Assembly (NCBI RefSeq): GCF_910592395.1
Contig: NC_088319.1
Span: 9,612,001 to 9,676,000, forward strand
Source: Lineus longissimus
Lineage: Eukaryota > Nemertea > Pilidiophora > Heteronemertea > Lineidae
Direction of reading: 5' to 3'
DNA length: 64,000 bases
Shown here in pieces: positions 1 through 12,540 of the stretch (positions within the stretch are counted from its first letter, which is position 1; each line of letters starts with the position of its first letter). The notes under the pieces are model-generated. The model was given only the letters and a program-made list of their open reading frames with translations. It did not search any database and was not told where the DNA came from. The position numbers and the translations under genes are program-made.

Positions 1-291
1 CACCTAGTTTTTTTATAGTTGAATATGTTATATAACGCAGACTGTGGAGATGTGGCAAATTTACCTTTTAGGCCAGGTTTACATATCCTTTACGTTGCCA
101 CATGTCACGTGTCACATGTGCACTATCTTCTCACAAGTATGTTCCGTAGTTGACTGAAGACTTTGGCTTGGAATAAAGACGCAAAGGACATGAGGGTGAA
201 AAGTGAAATCCTGAATCATTGTGTAGCCCACCATTTGAAAATGACTTGTTTGTTCTTAAAAGTGGCATGTTACAAATGACATGATTAACTA

Positions 292-1046
292 GAAAAGTAA
301 ATTAATCGGAACATTTAAACAAAATATCATCGAGAAATAAAAATTGATTCTAAAAAAAGTAATTAAACATTAAAAAATATATCATCGAATGAAAAAATTC
401 ATCGAACATGAAGAAAAGAAATCGAACATTTTGACGTCATCATTTCTTGCGTACAATCCCTGATCTTGGCCTCGTGCTCCGGAGTTTGCCGAACACTTAC
501 GAAATTCGACTCACGTGTCTTGTTTACTGCTTGAACTGTGAGTATTCTGGGCAAGTCCGACAGTGTTGTGTCGGTACCTACTGATTATTTACTGAAAAAA
601 ATATTGGGATAAAAATGTTTTATTATGGCATGATAAGTGCAAATCATTCGAAATATTGAAAATTCTTGATCTGTTTACTCATCCTTTTCCTTTACGGCCC
701 TTCCGAAATTTTTCCGAGTTTTACCCAGACGATCTCGTTGTTGTTGATGTCGTCGGGGATACACGACTATTGAAGGACCTAATGAGGATGCAGGGGAATC
801 AAAATTCAAACAGTAAACAAGTACACGTGCGTCGAATTTCGTAAGTGTTCGGCAAACTCCGGAGCCCGAGGCCAAGGTCAGGTATTGTACGCAAGAAATG
901 ATGACGTCAAAATGTTCGATTTCTTTTCTTCATGTTCGATGAATTTTTCGTTCGATGATATTTTTGTGAATGTTTAATTACTTTTTTTTTGATCAAATTT
1001 TTTCTCTCGATTTTATCTTTTAAATATTCCGATTACTTTTTGGTTC
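292..1046. repeat. Foldback (inverted-repeat) element
   Basis: Two long arms, about 292-545 and 797-1046, are inverted copies of each other. Both contain the same landmarks in opposite orientation: GACGTCATCATTTCTTGCGT, the CCGGAGTTTGCCGAACACTTACGAAAT-type block and stretches of ATCATCGAA. The region between the arms is unique. No transposase is encoded. Seen directly as an inverted repeat; calling it a non-autonomous foldback element is inference. The exact ends and a target duplication were not resolved. T-rich degenerate copies of GTTCGATGACAT continue to about 1165. Confidence 0.7.
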
Positions 1047-1339
1047 GATGTCTTTTTTGTTGGATGACATTTTTTAAATGTTCGATTAATTTTTTGGTTC
1101 AATATCTTTTTCTGTTGGACGACATTTTTCAAATGTTTGATTACATTTTTTGTTCGATGACATATTTTCACTCGCTTTATAATTTTGTTTGGACTGATAA
1201 TATTTCTTAAAACTAAGTAATATTTGTAAATTTAAGTCATTGATTTCAAGATATCGTGTGTTTTGTTTTTTGTTGAATTTTTGAAGCAAACGGTGTGCCA
1301 TTCAAAAGCGATGCAATCGATTCGCTCCGTCCTTGCTCT

Positions 1340-1570
1340 GTTGTGGACCGCTTTTAGGATACATCCAAATGGTGGCGATGATGTTGAATAGGGGAAATAT
1401 CTTCGTTTAAATCGCATATTGCGGCATAGGATAAATACAAAACCACACTTGTGTGATTTCTGAGGTGCGGTCTCGGGGATTTCCTTGCCAAAGGCCATCA
1501 CGATCGGGGGTAGTCTGATACCTCGAAATCCACCTGTAGAAAGTAGTTTTGTGTATTTATTCTGATCGTT
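1340..1570. repeat. Diverged repeat shared with 27780-28000
   Basis: This stretch shares blocks with 27780-28000 in the same orientation and order, for example GGAAATATCTTC, TTGCGGCATA followed by GATAAAT, and GTCTGATACCTC followed by AAATC. Both copies lie a few hundred bases or less upstream of PGD coding exons. It may be a dispersed repeat or a piece of duplicated PGD flanking DNA. Homology is judged by eye. Confidence 0.45.
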
Positions 1571-1856
1571 TCATGACAGAATCCTGTCGTGGATATCAAA
1601 TATGAAATTGTTTAGAATTTGACCCCAGGCAGTTGCCAATCAGCGCCACCCGTTGGGCCTTATGGTATTAGGCTGCAATCCAAAAATCAGTAATTCTGAT
1701 CCCAGTCAAGGCAAGTTCAGAATAACTGATTATAAGAAAAGAGCCTCTCTCCTAATTTATTACCGCCTGATTATGCAATGAATAACACCAGGTTGTATAT
1801 GCTTGCCTCCATCTGTAAATGATGCCACTCACATCTCTTTAAATCTTCCATTGCAG

Positions 1857-3742
1857 TCGTATTCTGCGAAATATTAAGGAAGCCTTTGATCAGAATCCAG
1901 ATCTTGTTACCCTCCTTATGGAGGACTTCTTCGTGGATGCTATTCATAATTGTCAGGTAGGTTTGCAGTCAACTAGGCTATGTTTTCGGTCTTCACGCAG
2001 TAGCTGATACAAGTCTATGTACAGAGTGAGTCAATAAAAACTATACACTTTTTAAAGCCCCATTGACATTGTTTTATGGTGCAGCAATATTTACTATATT
2101 TTTTCACATGTACTTTGGCAGCAACTCTTCCTTCTTCTCTCACTGATCATTGATGGATACGAATGAAATTGAAATGACCATGATTCGTGTCCTGGGTGCA
2201 CGTCCTGGGTTGCATAAGCAATTCACAAGGCCATGGACATGAAATTAACTTGCCATAAATGTTTTAAAGTTTTATCTCCAGCCCTGATCAGTTGGCGCAA
2301 GTCAGATATCACCTGAGCCCTTTAACTGTCACTTGTGCAGACATCCATAAACCAAAAGAAGTGCAAAGAAGGAAGAGATGCTGTCAAAGTACCTGTGTGA
2401 ACAAATATTGTATACTGGATCCACTCACCAATAAGATCCCAAGCACGACATACCCGATTTTTGCAACCACCTCAATGGGTAGAGCCTACACAACCGGGCA
2501 TAATAGTAGGCCTTTCGCAGCCATAAAAGGGATGGGATATCTTGTCTTCGTTTCTTCCAATTAGTCTTTAATTGTAATTTGAAAAATTCCGCTGTAGAGT
2601 CATGACGAGTCATGACGATTACGTTGTTAACTCTTGAATAGTTATCCCATCCCTTTTATGGCTGTGAAAGGTCTACTATTGTGTTCGGCTGTTTAGACTC
2701 TACCCATGGTAGTACAAATCGGGTATTGTCGGGCTTCGGATCTTATTGGTGAGTGGATCCAGTATATATATTGCTGCACCATAAAGCAATGGGGTTTTAA
2801 AAAGTGTATAGTTTTTATTGACTCACCCAGTATATCCACCATCAACCTGCAAGCTTGACGGGTCATTTGCTAGTTGTAATCATGTGGTGAATTAGCCTCG
2901 GGTTCAAGACATCCTATCTGTTAAGGGCGGCATCTGTTTATTAGGGAGGTTAAGAACAGCGACTTATCGAGGCGCCTTACACATAAACGGATAAAACTCT
3001 GTAGAAAGAGGACGAATTCTGTGCACATTTCTATCCGTATTCGTATAAGAATCTGTGATAAGTCCCTGTTCTCAACCTCTATGAAGGCCATGACGGTAAG
3101 TGCTGGACTTCTGTTGGTGGATTTTGCAAGTTTAAGTCTGTTCTGAGCCGTTAGTTCTTTATAATGTGTGTTAGATTTTGCATTTATTATTCTGCGATGC
3201 TAAATCACTTTGATTAGGATTAGTTTGAGAAGTTCTGCAATAAATGCAAATTTTAACTATAAATTTGTTGTGTTTTCTTACAGAAAGCATGGCGTGATGT
3301 TGTTGCCACGGCCGTCCAACTCGGGGTGCCAACTCCAGCTCTTGCATCCGCGCTGGCTTTCTATGATGGGTACAGAACCGAAAGGCTGCCAGCCAATCTC
3401 ATCCAGGTGGGTAGAAACTGAAAACGTTCTCCACGACAGCTGGAACGATTTCCTTTCTGCCAATTCAGACTTACATTGCGCCATGCAATAGCAGACTGTG
3501 TGAATATAACAAAATTAATCAGTCAGTTAACAAACCGTGGAGAATTTGTGCAACTCTATTTTTTCTTAAAAGTATGCTTTCCAGAATATGGATAAAAGCG
3601 TTTCATGATATTGTCTTTTCAGGCCCAGCGTGATTTCTTCGGCGCTCACAAGTACGAACTTCTCTCAAAACCTGGGAAATTCATTCACACCGACTGGACT
3701 GGACACGGAGGCAGGGTGTCATCAACAACGTATGATGCATAG
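1857..3742 (+). CDS. PGD: 6-phosphogluconate dehydrogenase, copy 1, last three coding exons
   Basis: PGD oxidatively decarboxylates 6-phosphogluconate to ribulose 5-phosphate with NADP+ in the cytosolic pentose phosphate pathway. Exons are 1857-1956 (RNIKEAFDQNPDLVTLL, GT donor at 1957), 3284-3406 (41 codons, including VPTPALASALAFYDGYR) and 3623-3742 (AQRDFFGAHKYELL, then FIHTDWTGHGG, stop TAG at 3740). Introns begin GT and end AG, and the three exons join in one frame. They match the C-terminal tail of animal PGD, which threads into the neighbouring subunit of the dimer. Upstream exons lie before the window start or are lost; I see none of them in 1-1856. A TA-flanked element occupies the first intron. 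Recognition of the family is secure; whether this copy is intact cannot be judged from its end alone. Confidence 0.93.
2023..2830. mobile_element. TA-flanked MITE in the PGD copy 1 intron
   Basis: The ends are inverted repeats: CAGAGTGAGTCAATAAAAAC at the left, and its near complement, ending GACTCACCCAG, at the right. TA dinucleotides flank both sides (2021-2022 and 2831-2832), as expected for Tc1/mariner-type insertion. Subterminal blocks are also inverted: the segment with CCATAAAAGGGATGGGATA near 2525 pairs with TATCCCATCCCTTTTATGG near 2642. No transposase frame is present, so this is a non-autonomous element. Confidence 0.8.
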
Positions 3743-5159
3743 CAACTCAGGAAATCCCATCCTGAGGAAATCAGGAGTTAATGTTCGCTTCTCCGGTCCT
3801 GCACACAAACCCCCGAGACATTTGCCCTCATTTGGTGAAGTACAGGCGTACGTCACCTTTAAGTCAGCACGGAGATTAAACTGTCAACCTCGGTTCTGGT
3901 ACCGTACTAATCAATGAAAACCGCACTCAGAACTTGCAGTGCACACTTCGATAGAGACGCTGCTCTCGCGTTGTAGGCATGATCAAATGCCAGTCATTCT
4001 CCAAAGCAGCGATAACATTCAAGCATAGTGTAACTATCCACTGCACCGAAGAATGAAAGCGAGTTTGGATATCGTTTTTGAAATTCCTTGACTCAAAATC
4101 AATGTAAGCGACGTTCTGATTGGGTGCACTTACTTCGCTCTGTTCATCTTTAAGTTGTGAAATTCTGAAAAATCTATATTTGTCGGCCGCCTAAAAATCA
4201 CCCGCGAATTGGCTGAGACCCCTTTTCAGCAAAAACAGGCCAATTCATTCAAACAGATGGATTGAAAGTCGTCCAACTTGCCTCAATATCTCTCTACACA
4301 CATGTTACAATTACAAAACAACTGGTAAAAGTCCCATGACTTATCTATTTCCTCAGTTATTCACTTTTTTCACAGCGACCCCTATTTTTGCACCCCCGGG
4401 CGGCCGTCACCCTCAATTCAACCCCTTGCTGCTCCAAAGGTATAATTATCATCTTTATTCCCAAAATTGATAGAGAATAAGCCCATAACCTATAGTGAAA
4501 CAACAGTGACATCTGTTATCCATTTCTACAGTGTCCTAAACACAAAACCGAGTATACTCGGTTTGCGCCATCAAAGTTAAATCGAAGTTGTAATTAGATT
4601 AGAGTAATTCACTCTCAAAGTTGAAGTCGGAGTGAGAGTCGTCTCTAATAGATATATAGCTGCAAACGTGTCAGAACACATATTTGCTGACAATTGGTTC
4701 ACGAAACTAATGCAATGCACGCTTCATTCCACACTGCAGTCTCCCCTGCAAAATAGATAGAAACATAAGCTTTGGTAAAAAGGGTTGTGAAAACCTTGCC
4801 AAAGGACTTCTAATATTGGTCTAATGTGTCTGTCTGTTAATTTAATGAATTGTCCTAGTAGTTCATAGCTCGACATAAAGTACATATATTGCGAAGCCAT
4901 TATCATTTGGGTGGGCTCTGTCTTTACTCACTGGCACGGAGTTTATCATATAAGTCCTCAGAATGCTCCGACTGTGATGGCTTTGGGTATCCTGTTGATC
5001 CTCCCCTTGTAGACACCTCCACATTATTGACATGTCCATTCAGTCCCACCTCTCTACTCTGAACTGCAGACAGGGCAATGGTGACTTTCTACTCGCAATT
5101 ACGGACAGTTAACAAAAACAGTGGCCTAGCAGGTGATAAGTTAGCGTAATAAATGGAAA
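3743..5159. other. Intergenic, no gene found
   Basis: Downstream flank of PGD copy 1. No coding exon or clear AATAAA polyadenylation signal was recognised close to the stop. The only strong structure is a perfect 20-bp palindrome, AAACCGAGTATACTCGGTTT, at 4545-4564; its role is unknown. Confidence 0.5.
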
Positions 5160-5341
5160 TACAGTAGAACCTCTCTACTAAGGACACTTTCGGGACTGAC
5201 GAGTGCTGTCTCTAATAGAGAGTTGTCCTGATTAGAGAGGTCAAATTGAATGGAAACCACGAATTTGAGACCAAAACTAGTGTCCTCAATAGAGAGTTTG
5301 TCCTTGATAGAGAGGTGTCCACTAAGGGAGGTTCCACCGTA
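5160..5341. mobile_element. Mariner-like MITE, about 180 bp
   Basis: The element starts TACAGTAGAACCTCTCT and ends with the near complement GGGAGGTTCCACCGTA, with TA at both borders. The inside repeats the motif ATAGAGAG in both orientations. The structure fits a short Tc1/mariner-derived MITE; no coding capacity. Confidence 0.85.
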
Positions 5342-5646
5342 CATGTAATCATACATGGTGTGTTTTGGTGAGTGGATTTAGTTCTGATCGCTCTCCTTGT
5401 CAGGACCTGTTGCTCTCCTCAAAGTCCCAGGCTTTGTTCAGTTATCGTCTCAGCTCATCATTGAGCCTAGCTATAATTAAGACTTAATTGTTGTTTATTG
5501 AGTTGTTTGTTCCCTTGTATACTAATTACGAAATGGTGTGAAGTAGCAAATGCGTTTAGTAGTTACATGCTTTTATGTAACTAACTAAGGATATTCATGT
5601 ATTGTAAAATACAAGCCATGTAATGACAAAGTTGGCAATTTAAATT

Positions 5647-5712
5647 ACTCTGGTTATTTATTTATTTAAATGTATCTATTTATTTATTTACTTATTTATT
5701 TATTCATTTATT
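5647..5712. repeat. (ATTT)n microsatellite
   Basis: Imperfect run of TTTA/ATTT tetranucleotides in an otherwise AT-rich stretch. Confidence 0.8.
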
Positions 5713-6680
5713 CAAATTCACTATGCCATACATAAAAGTAAAACATATATTGACAAATACAAACGTGCTACAATAGGGACATCAAATAGGCTAAAGCATT
5801 TAATTAGCTGCCCTTTAAAAAACAACAATATGCATTAATAAGGCACAATTAAGTTACGTTGGTCGACACAGAGCACAGCGACGAAAGCTTGTCCAAGTGC
5901 ATGTGTTTTGTACATTAAAAGAAGAAACTTGCTTAGATTTGTAAAAGTCTATGACCAAGCATGCCAAGGGCGGATCCAGACTTTTTAGAAAGGAGGGACG
6001 CAAGTGAAGGCTAAGCCTTAACATTGTAGGCGCGAACGGAGTTCGGCGCGAACGCGGACGAATTTTCACACTTATAGTGCATTGATATTTGAAACTTGGT
6101 TCAGGTGATCAGTATAGTGTAAAGAATGCTGACTGTGTATGATATCGTTATTGACAATAAATTATTCAGAGACACTTTTCTAAACGTGCTACCCTCGGGG
6201 TATTTGTAGCCCACTAGCTCGGGGTATTTTTAGCCCCTATAAATAGTTCGATATACCTGTCATAAATCATAAAGATGCTAGGTTTCTTCATTCTTATACC
6301 TGAAATAATATTATTTGATCAGAGATACAATGTAAACCCTTCCGTAACCGAAGTTATAGCTAGAAGGTGCTATAAATACATACCCCATTTAACCTTATAT
6401 GTCAAAATTTGGCTGAGTCCAATGGTGGTCCTGACAGATTCAAGTTAGCAATGGTTATCTCGCAACGACAAGTATGCAGCCGGTCTGCTTCTTCAAGTTC
6501 ACTTCACGTTTAAGCTCAGACTCTTTCACAATATTTGGATCACCTTTCTTATAGTATTATAGCCAATCATCGCACTTTCTATTGACCTCATGTACCACCT
6601 TTTATATGTATCTGTGATAATAAATCAGAGTTAGTTTAGTCTTTGTACAAGAATCATGTCTGCTGTTTATGGCTGGCGCG

Positions 6681-7113
6681 AGTGGACAAAATTTAGAATT
6701 AATTAACGGCATAAATAGGAATTGTGGTGCACCATAAATCAACGAATCAAAACATCGGATCTGGTGAATTATGCCGCAGCAGAATTCAGAATTATGCCAC
6801 GGCATAAATAGGAATTGTGGTGTGACCAATCAGAAGGTGTCAATCGTTTTATTTATGGTATGGCATAAATCTCACTTCCGTCCACAATTCCTATTTATGC
6901 CACGGCATAATTCACGAGATCCGATGTTTTGATTGGTTGATTTATGGTGCACCACAATTCTGATTTACTTCCGTCCTCCTTAAATGACACTTCCGTCCAC
7001 AATTCCTATTTATGCAGCGGCATAATTCACGAGATCCAAGGTTTTGATTGGTTGATTTATGGTGCACCACAATTCCGATGTATGCCGTGGCATAATTATG
7101 AATTCTGTCCACT
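6681..7113. mobile_element. Foldback element, inner of a nested pair
   Basis: The ends are AGTGGACA and TGTCCACT. Inside, blocks such as GGCATAAATAGGAATTGTGG occur in both orientations, as does the block around ATTTATGGTGCACCA, so the element is largely self-complementary. It sits directly beside the element at 7120-8293, in or next to a palindromic GGCGCGCC-type target. No protein is encoded. Confidence 0.7.
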
Positions 7114-7119
7114 CGCGCC

Positions 7120-8293
7120 TATGGCAAGCGGAGTGTCCAGTAATTAAAAAAACCTAGATTTATTCAAACCTGGTTTTTTACCTAATAAACTAAGTTTATT
7201 TGGAAAAAATATAGGTTTTTTAAAAACAACCTTGTTTATTAGCTAATAAACCGAGTTTCTTTGATAAAACCAAGTTTTTTACCCAATAAACCTTGTTTCT
7301 ATCCACAAATGTCAAGTTTAACAAATAAACTTGGTTTTATTCCCTAAAATATAAGTTTTTCATCCAGTGGTAATAAACTTAGTTTTATAGCAAAGAATCT
7401 TGGTTTATTAACAATAACTGGACAAATGGCTTATAAACCTACCTTTTTACATAAAAAACTTGGTTTTATACAAAACAACTTAGTTTTCTGCAATAAAATC
7501 TGGTTTTATTGTAAAAAATATAGGTTGTTTTGAATAACTGGACAAACGGCGTGCAAAAACCTACTTTCTATCGAGAAACTTGTATTTTCTACCTCGCCCC
7601 ATGTACACAAATCCGCGATGTTATCGGGACGAGGATGGGCAACCTCGGCACCACGTGGTACTACTGCCCTGTAGCCAGTGCGATTCTTGCGCTAGCGGCA
7701 GCACATGTAGCATACAATCCGGTATCACTATTGAACCTCGTTCCTGGTCATCATGATCACCGCATTCATACATGGGAAAGCTTTGGAATGCTGCACTGCA
7801 CTGCACTCTGTAAACTAGTTAGTGAGACCCTAACCTCATCCCAGATAACTCAATGTAGGTAGGATCGAGGTTTAAAAATGTTTTCTAATAAACCAGGTTT
7901 TTTAAAAAAAACTAGGTTTATAAGTAAAAAAACTTAGTTTTTTTAAATAAACTAGGTTGTTTTGGTAATAAACCTTGTTTTATTGAATAAATGGACATTT
8001 CTGTACAGAAACTTATATTTTATACGATTATGTGGTAAAAAACCAAGTTTTTTAGGTAATAAACCAGGTTTTTTATCATAAAATGTTAGTTTCTGTTAAA
8101 AAACCTACTTTATTAGGAAAGAAAGTAAAAAAACTTGGTTTTATTAAAGAAACTCGGTTTATTAGTTAATAAACAAGGTTGTTTTTAAAAAAACTTATAT
8201 TTTTTCCAAATAAACTTAGTTTATTAGGTAAAAAACAAGTTTTTTTTGAATAAATCTAGGTTTTTTTAATTACTGGACACTCCGCTTGCCATA
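7120..8293. mobile_element. Large foldback element with degenerate AAACCTAGTTTATT arms
   Basis: Termini are TATGGCAAGCGGAGTGTCCA and the exact complement ending CGCTTGCCATA. Both borders carry CGCGCC (7114-7119 and 8294-8299), which looks like a 6-bp target duplication. The two arms (about 7120-7560 and 7860-8293) consist of degenerate units of about 20 bp, alternating AAACCTAG- and TTTATT-like words, so the arms pair with each other and partly with themselves. The centre (7560-7860) is ordinary unique sequence. No transposase seen. Confidence 0.75.
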
Positions 8294-9285
8294 CGCGCCA
8301 GCCATAGCTGTTGGCCATTCTTTATAGAAATACCCCTGACTGATCAATAAGGAGATACGTCTCAACAGGTTAGGCGAGGTCGATTGTAGCTATACCTGGA
8401 ATCTTCACTGTAGAAAAGTTCTGAATCAGTCATACAAAGTCAGCAGTTTGCTGATCGCGTCCGATCCAGGGATTGCGTGCAGTAATATGTGTCATTCTGC
8501 TCCGAGGGTTCACCAAACTAGGCTATGTCATTTTTTATTATCAAACACTGTACTCTAAAAGATGCTTTGTTCGTACGAATCGTTGGCGTTCTCATTTATA
8601 GAAGGATGTATATGGTATCGTATACCAAACAACAGGAAATCCAACATTTCTTAGAAACTACTGTGAGGGGTTACAAAGCGAATGAATCCACGAAAACTCT
8701 TTAAGCTTCCATACCAATGTATTTTGTTTTACAAGGATGAATAAAGTTTCGTCGTTGTACCGAAAAATTTTGTCTGGTATTTTGTGAGAAAGTTAGTTCA
8801 GATGATGAGATTTTGGTCATTTTGAAGCATGGGCATAAACAGAGCGTATCCTTATTTAGGCGACTTTCACTTTGGTCCGTTTGCATCTTTGCCATTGATA
8901 ACCACAAATTGGACACATCAGCCCTGAGAGGTCATTCCCAGCCGGGAGCAGCATCGATCCCGCTTCATCAGCAGGGTGAGAATTGGATTTCGGAGCATTT
9001 GCTGGTGTCGTGTTGAGTATGATCTGCCTAGATAGTGTTGAATTGCAGGTTCGGTAGTTTTTTATTCAAATTGTGGACTATTCACACTTTTTGTGTGTGC
9101 CAGTGTTTTTTTTTTGTAAAGATCAATGCACTAACATAAGAAAGCGTTGCCTTCGATTAAATGCTGAATCATAGTAAAAAACAGCTGTGTCAGCAGAGTA
9201 AGCTTCGCTGATAATCGAACTTCAGGCAAGGGCTGTCGTGTCGTTCAGTCCGGATGGCTCCTGGGCGATTTTATAGTTACGTCGC
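8294..9285. other. Intergenic, no feature found
   Basis: No exon, transposon protein or strong repeat was recognised here. Confidence 0.5.
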
Positions 9286-10689
9286 TTTTTGGCTCACCGT
9301 AGGGGAGTCTATGTAATACCGCAGTGTCCGTCGTCCGTCGTCCGTCGTCCGTCGTCCGTCGTCGTATCCTATTTCAAAAACAGTGGCACGTTTCTTAACC
9401 ACTAGGGCTATGAACTTGAAACTTTGTACACAGCACCCCCTAGGTCAGGTGACCTCTGACACTGAATTTCGGTCCGATCTGATTCTCAACTTGGCCACCA
9501 GAGGGCCAAATGTTGATATCTAAAAAGTGTGATATCTCGCTTATTAGTGACTTGTTTTCGGTGGAACTTGTGTTGTAGGTACTCATAGCAAATATACATC
9601 TTATATTATACGGGTTTTTAATTTGACCTACTTTTCAAGTTCACAGAGGTCATATGGCGTAAATTGGCCGTTAGAGTGTAAACTATGGCACGTTTCTTAA
9701 CCACTAAAGCTATGAACTTGAAACTTGATACATATAACCCCCTATATCACATAGCCTCTGGTGCTGAATTTCAGTTTGATCTGATCCTCAACTTTGCCAC
9801 CAGGGGGCCAAAAGTGGAAATCTAAAAAGTGTGATATCTCGCTTATAAGTGACTTGTTTTCGATAAAATTTTTATGGTAGGTACTCTTAGGAAGAATACA
9901 TCACATGTTTTACGAATTTTCAATTTGACCTACTTTTCAAGGTCACAGAGGTCATATGGCGTAAATTGGCCGGTAAAGTGTAAACTATGGCACGTTTCTT
10001 AACCAGTAAAGCTATGAACTTGAAACTTGGTGCATATAACCCCCTACATCAGATAACCTTTGGTGCAGAATTTTGGCCTGATCTGATTCTTTATTAGGCC
10101 ACCAGGGGGCCATAATGGAAAAAGGAAGAAGGACAATATCTTGCTTATTTGAGTGAATTGTTTTCGATAAAATTTTTATGGCAGGGACTTCTAGCAAGGA
10201 TACACCACATGTCCTACTATTTTTGGATTTTCCTCCTTTTCAAGGTCACAGAGGTCAAATGGCGTAAATTGGCCATTAGAGTGTAACTATGGCACGTTTC
10301 TTAACTGCTGAAGCTATGAACCCCCTACATCAGATAATCTCTGACACCGAATTTTGGCCTGATCTGATTCTTGATTTGGCCACCAGGGGGTCAAAACTGA
10401 AAGTACGACGTGCAATATCTCGCTTATTAATGACTTTTTTTCGATGAATTTTTTATTGCAGGGACTCTCAGCAATCACACGATATTGATCTTGTTGATGT
10501 CATAGACAATTATTGGTTGGATCATAAACTTATATATACTGCCCTGTCTTATTACTTGACATCAATACACATCTAAAAAAAGTCTTCATGCCTGATTGAG
10601 TTCACCATATTCACCTCTAAACTAAGCATGATCCTGCCTATTAAAAGATGTATACGGTGAGCACAATGGCCCCTGGCCGTTTCATTTAT
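9286..10689. mobile_element. GGCTCACCG...TACGGTGAGC repeat, full-length copy
   Basis: The element begins TTTTTGGCTCACCGTAGGGG and ends TACGGTGAGCACAATGGCCC followed by CTGGCCGTTTCATT. GCTCACCGTA and TACGGTGAGC form short inverted ends. A GTCCGTC microsatellite follows the left end (9328-9363). The inside has about four tandem modules of roughly 300 bp, each starting near TATGGCACGTTTCTTAACC and including CACCAGGGGGCCA and AAGGTCACAGAGGTCA. Other copies lie at 23975, 30545 and 35171. No protein is encoded. The superfamily is unknown to me. Confidence 0.75.
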
Positions 10690-11404
10690 TCTTGAGGTTC
10701 TCACTCTACGTGCTACTTTGAAGTCAACATGCCGAGTGCCGCAAAGTACGATTTACCCTTGAATGGCGGTATTTGACATGAGGGTTTCAACGTAATGCAA
10801 GCGTAGATTACTTTGTTGAAATCTTATTGTATTATGATCTCTGGCGGTGAAGAAATACAGTCCCAAAAGAAGCTATGTTGCCTAACCCTGAATGCTGCGC
10901 CATTTTCATCACACGATGTTTCATTTTTCAAGACCCATTGATATATTGTTGTTAGTTCTCATGTTTCTTTACAGTTGAACCACAGTTAAAGCACATGAAG
11001 CATGTAAACGCAGAAAGAAGCCAAATCGTTTGATGCTGGTACAAATCGTCGACCTCAAGTCATTTCGGCACGGGTGATATCACAAGGGCATTGTGTCTTA
11101 AATTAATGGTTGTACGGCTAAGAGCTGCTTCAAAATCGCGGCACCGCCTCAACCGGCAAACATCTAATTTATGAAAACAGCATAGCTGCAATACAATCTA
11201 CGATGATGATGTCGCGTAACTTCAAATAACGTAATTTTGAAGAAGGCAGATGCTGGTCAATCCTAGCCAACCCGATGAAGCGTAGAGGAGCAGAACAAAG
11301 ACCTTGATTATATACATGTACAATGAACCACAGTTTACAGGAGCAAGAGTAGCCTTGCCAGCAACGCAAACATCTAACATATTCATGGAAACACACGCTG
11401 CATG
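10690..11404. other. Intergenic, no feature found
   Basis: No exon or recognised repeat. Open frames on the minus strand between 11169 and 11516 are complements of the adjacent LINE or chance. Confidence 0.45.
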
Positions 11405-12540
11405 GTAACAAAACTCCCTCAAGGGAGTGTGATAGGACCACTTCTTTTCGTGATATACGTAAATGACCTCCCGAACGAAGTGGCAAATGAATTACAAATG
11501 TTTGCAGATGATGCACGGCGTATGGGGTCGCAATTTCAGTAGAAACGGAGGCGGTATGCCAAGCAGACTTGGGATCATTGGAAAAGTGGTCAGGGATATG
11601 GCAGATGAGTTACAATCTGGACAGGTGTAAACATATGAGATTGGGTAACATGCCTCTACAAAGTCAGTATCACTTAAGTAACCCGGATGGCTCACCACAT
11701 TACCTAGAATCGGTCGAGATGGAGAAGAACCTAGGAATAATTGTAGACTCGAATCTGTCATTTGAACAACACATTGATAAAATCGTAAAGACTGCAATCG
11801 CAGCACTTGGAACTATGAAAAGGACGTTCAGTTACATGAATCACAGTATTTTCACCCTCCTATATAAAGCGCTTGTGATAACTCATCTGGAGTATGGACA
11901 GGAAGTATGGAGCCCGGTGAAGAAAGGCTGTATAGACAAACTAGAGAAGGTCCAGCGTAGGGCAACGAAGCTTGTTAGAAACCTAAAAAACTTGCCTTAT
12001 AAAGAACGATTAAGACGCCTCAAGTTGCCGAGTCTTCGACATAGGAGATTGAGGGGCGACATGATTATCTTGTTCAAAATAACACATGGATACTTAGAGA
12101 CGAGGCGCGAAATACCATACAGCACAAACAGAAACCTCCGGGGCCATCCGCTCAAGCTGGAGCCAACCCGTTTCACAAACAGGGCTAGGTCTCACTTCAT
12201 CACAAACAGGTCGGTGTCAGAGTGGAATAAGCTGTCAGAAGAGGTAGTCATGGCGCCATGGATCGAATGCTTCAAAAGCCGACTAGATAGCCACTGGGCA
12301 GCGAAGGACATATATTCGTACTGATGATGGAATGGTTGTTCTTAGTTCTAGCTATTATGTAATTTGGAAACTGACTTAAATGTGTTGACGGTGTAAATAT
12401 GTACATAAGTTTATTGGACACTTTACCTGCACTAGCATGCGTACTCCACCCAAAAAGATATGTTTTACTTGAGACGACTAACAGGAGGCAAAGACCCAGG
12501 AGGGCCGCGAAGCCGCTATTGATGATGATGATGATGAAAA
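11405..12540 (+). pseudogene. 5'-truncated non-LTR retrotransposon (LINE), RT C-terminal half
   Basis: Translated 11405-11520 gives RT motifs LPQGSVIGPLLF and FADD. The frame then shifts by one base just after FADDA, and the reading frame continues in 11569-12324 (251 residues) with KNLGIIVDSNLSFEQHI and HLEYGQEVWSPVKKGCIDKL, which are typical of the thumb and C-terminal region of CR1/L2/Jockey-like LINE polymerases. The 5' part (endonuclease and RT fingers) is missing, as usual for incomplete target-primed reverse transcription. A (TGATGA)n tail at 12519-12537 fits the 3' end of such an element. Truncation plus frameshift make it a dead copy. Confidence 0.85.
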
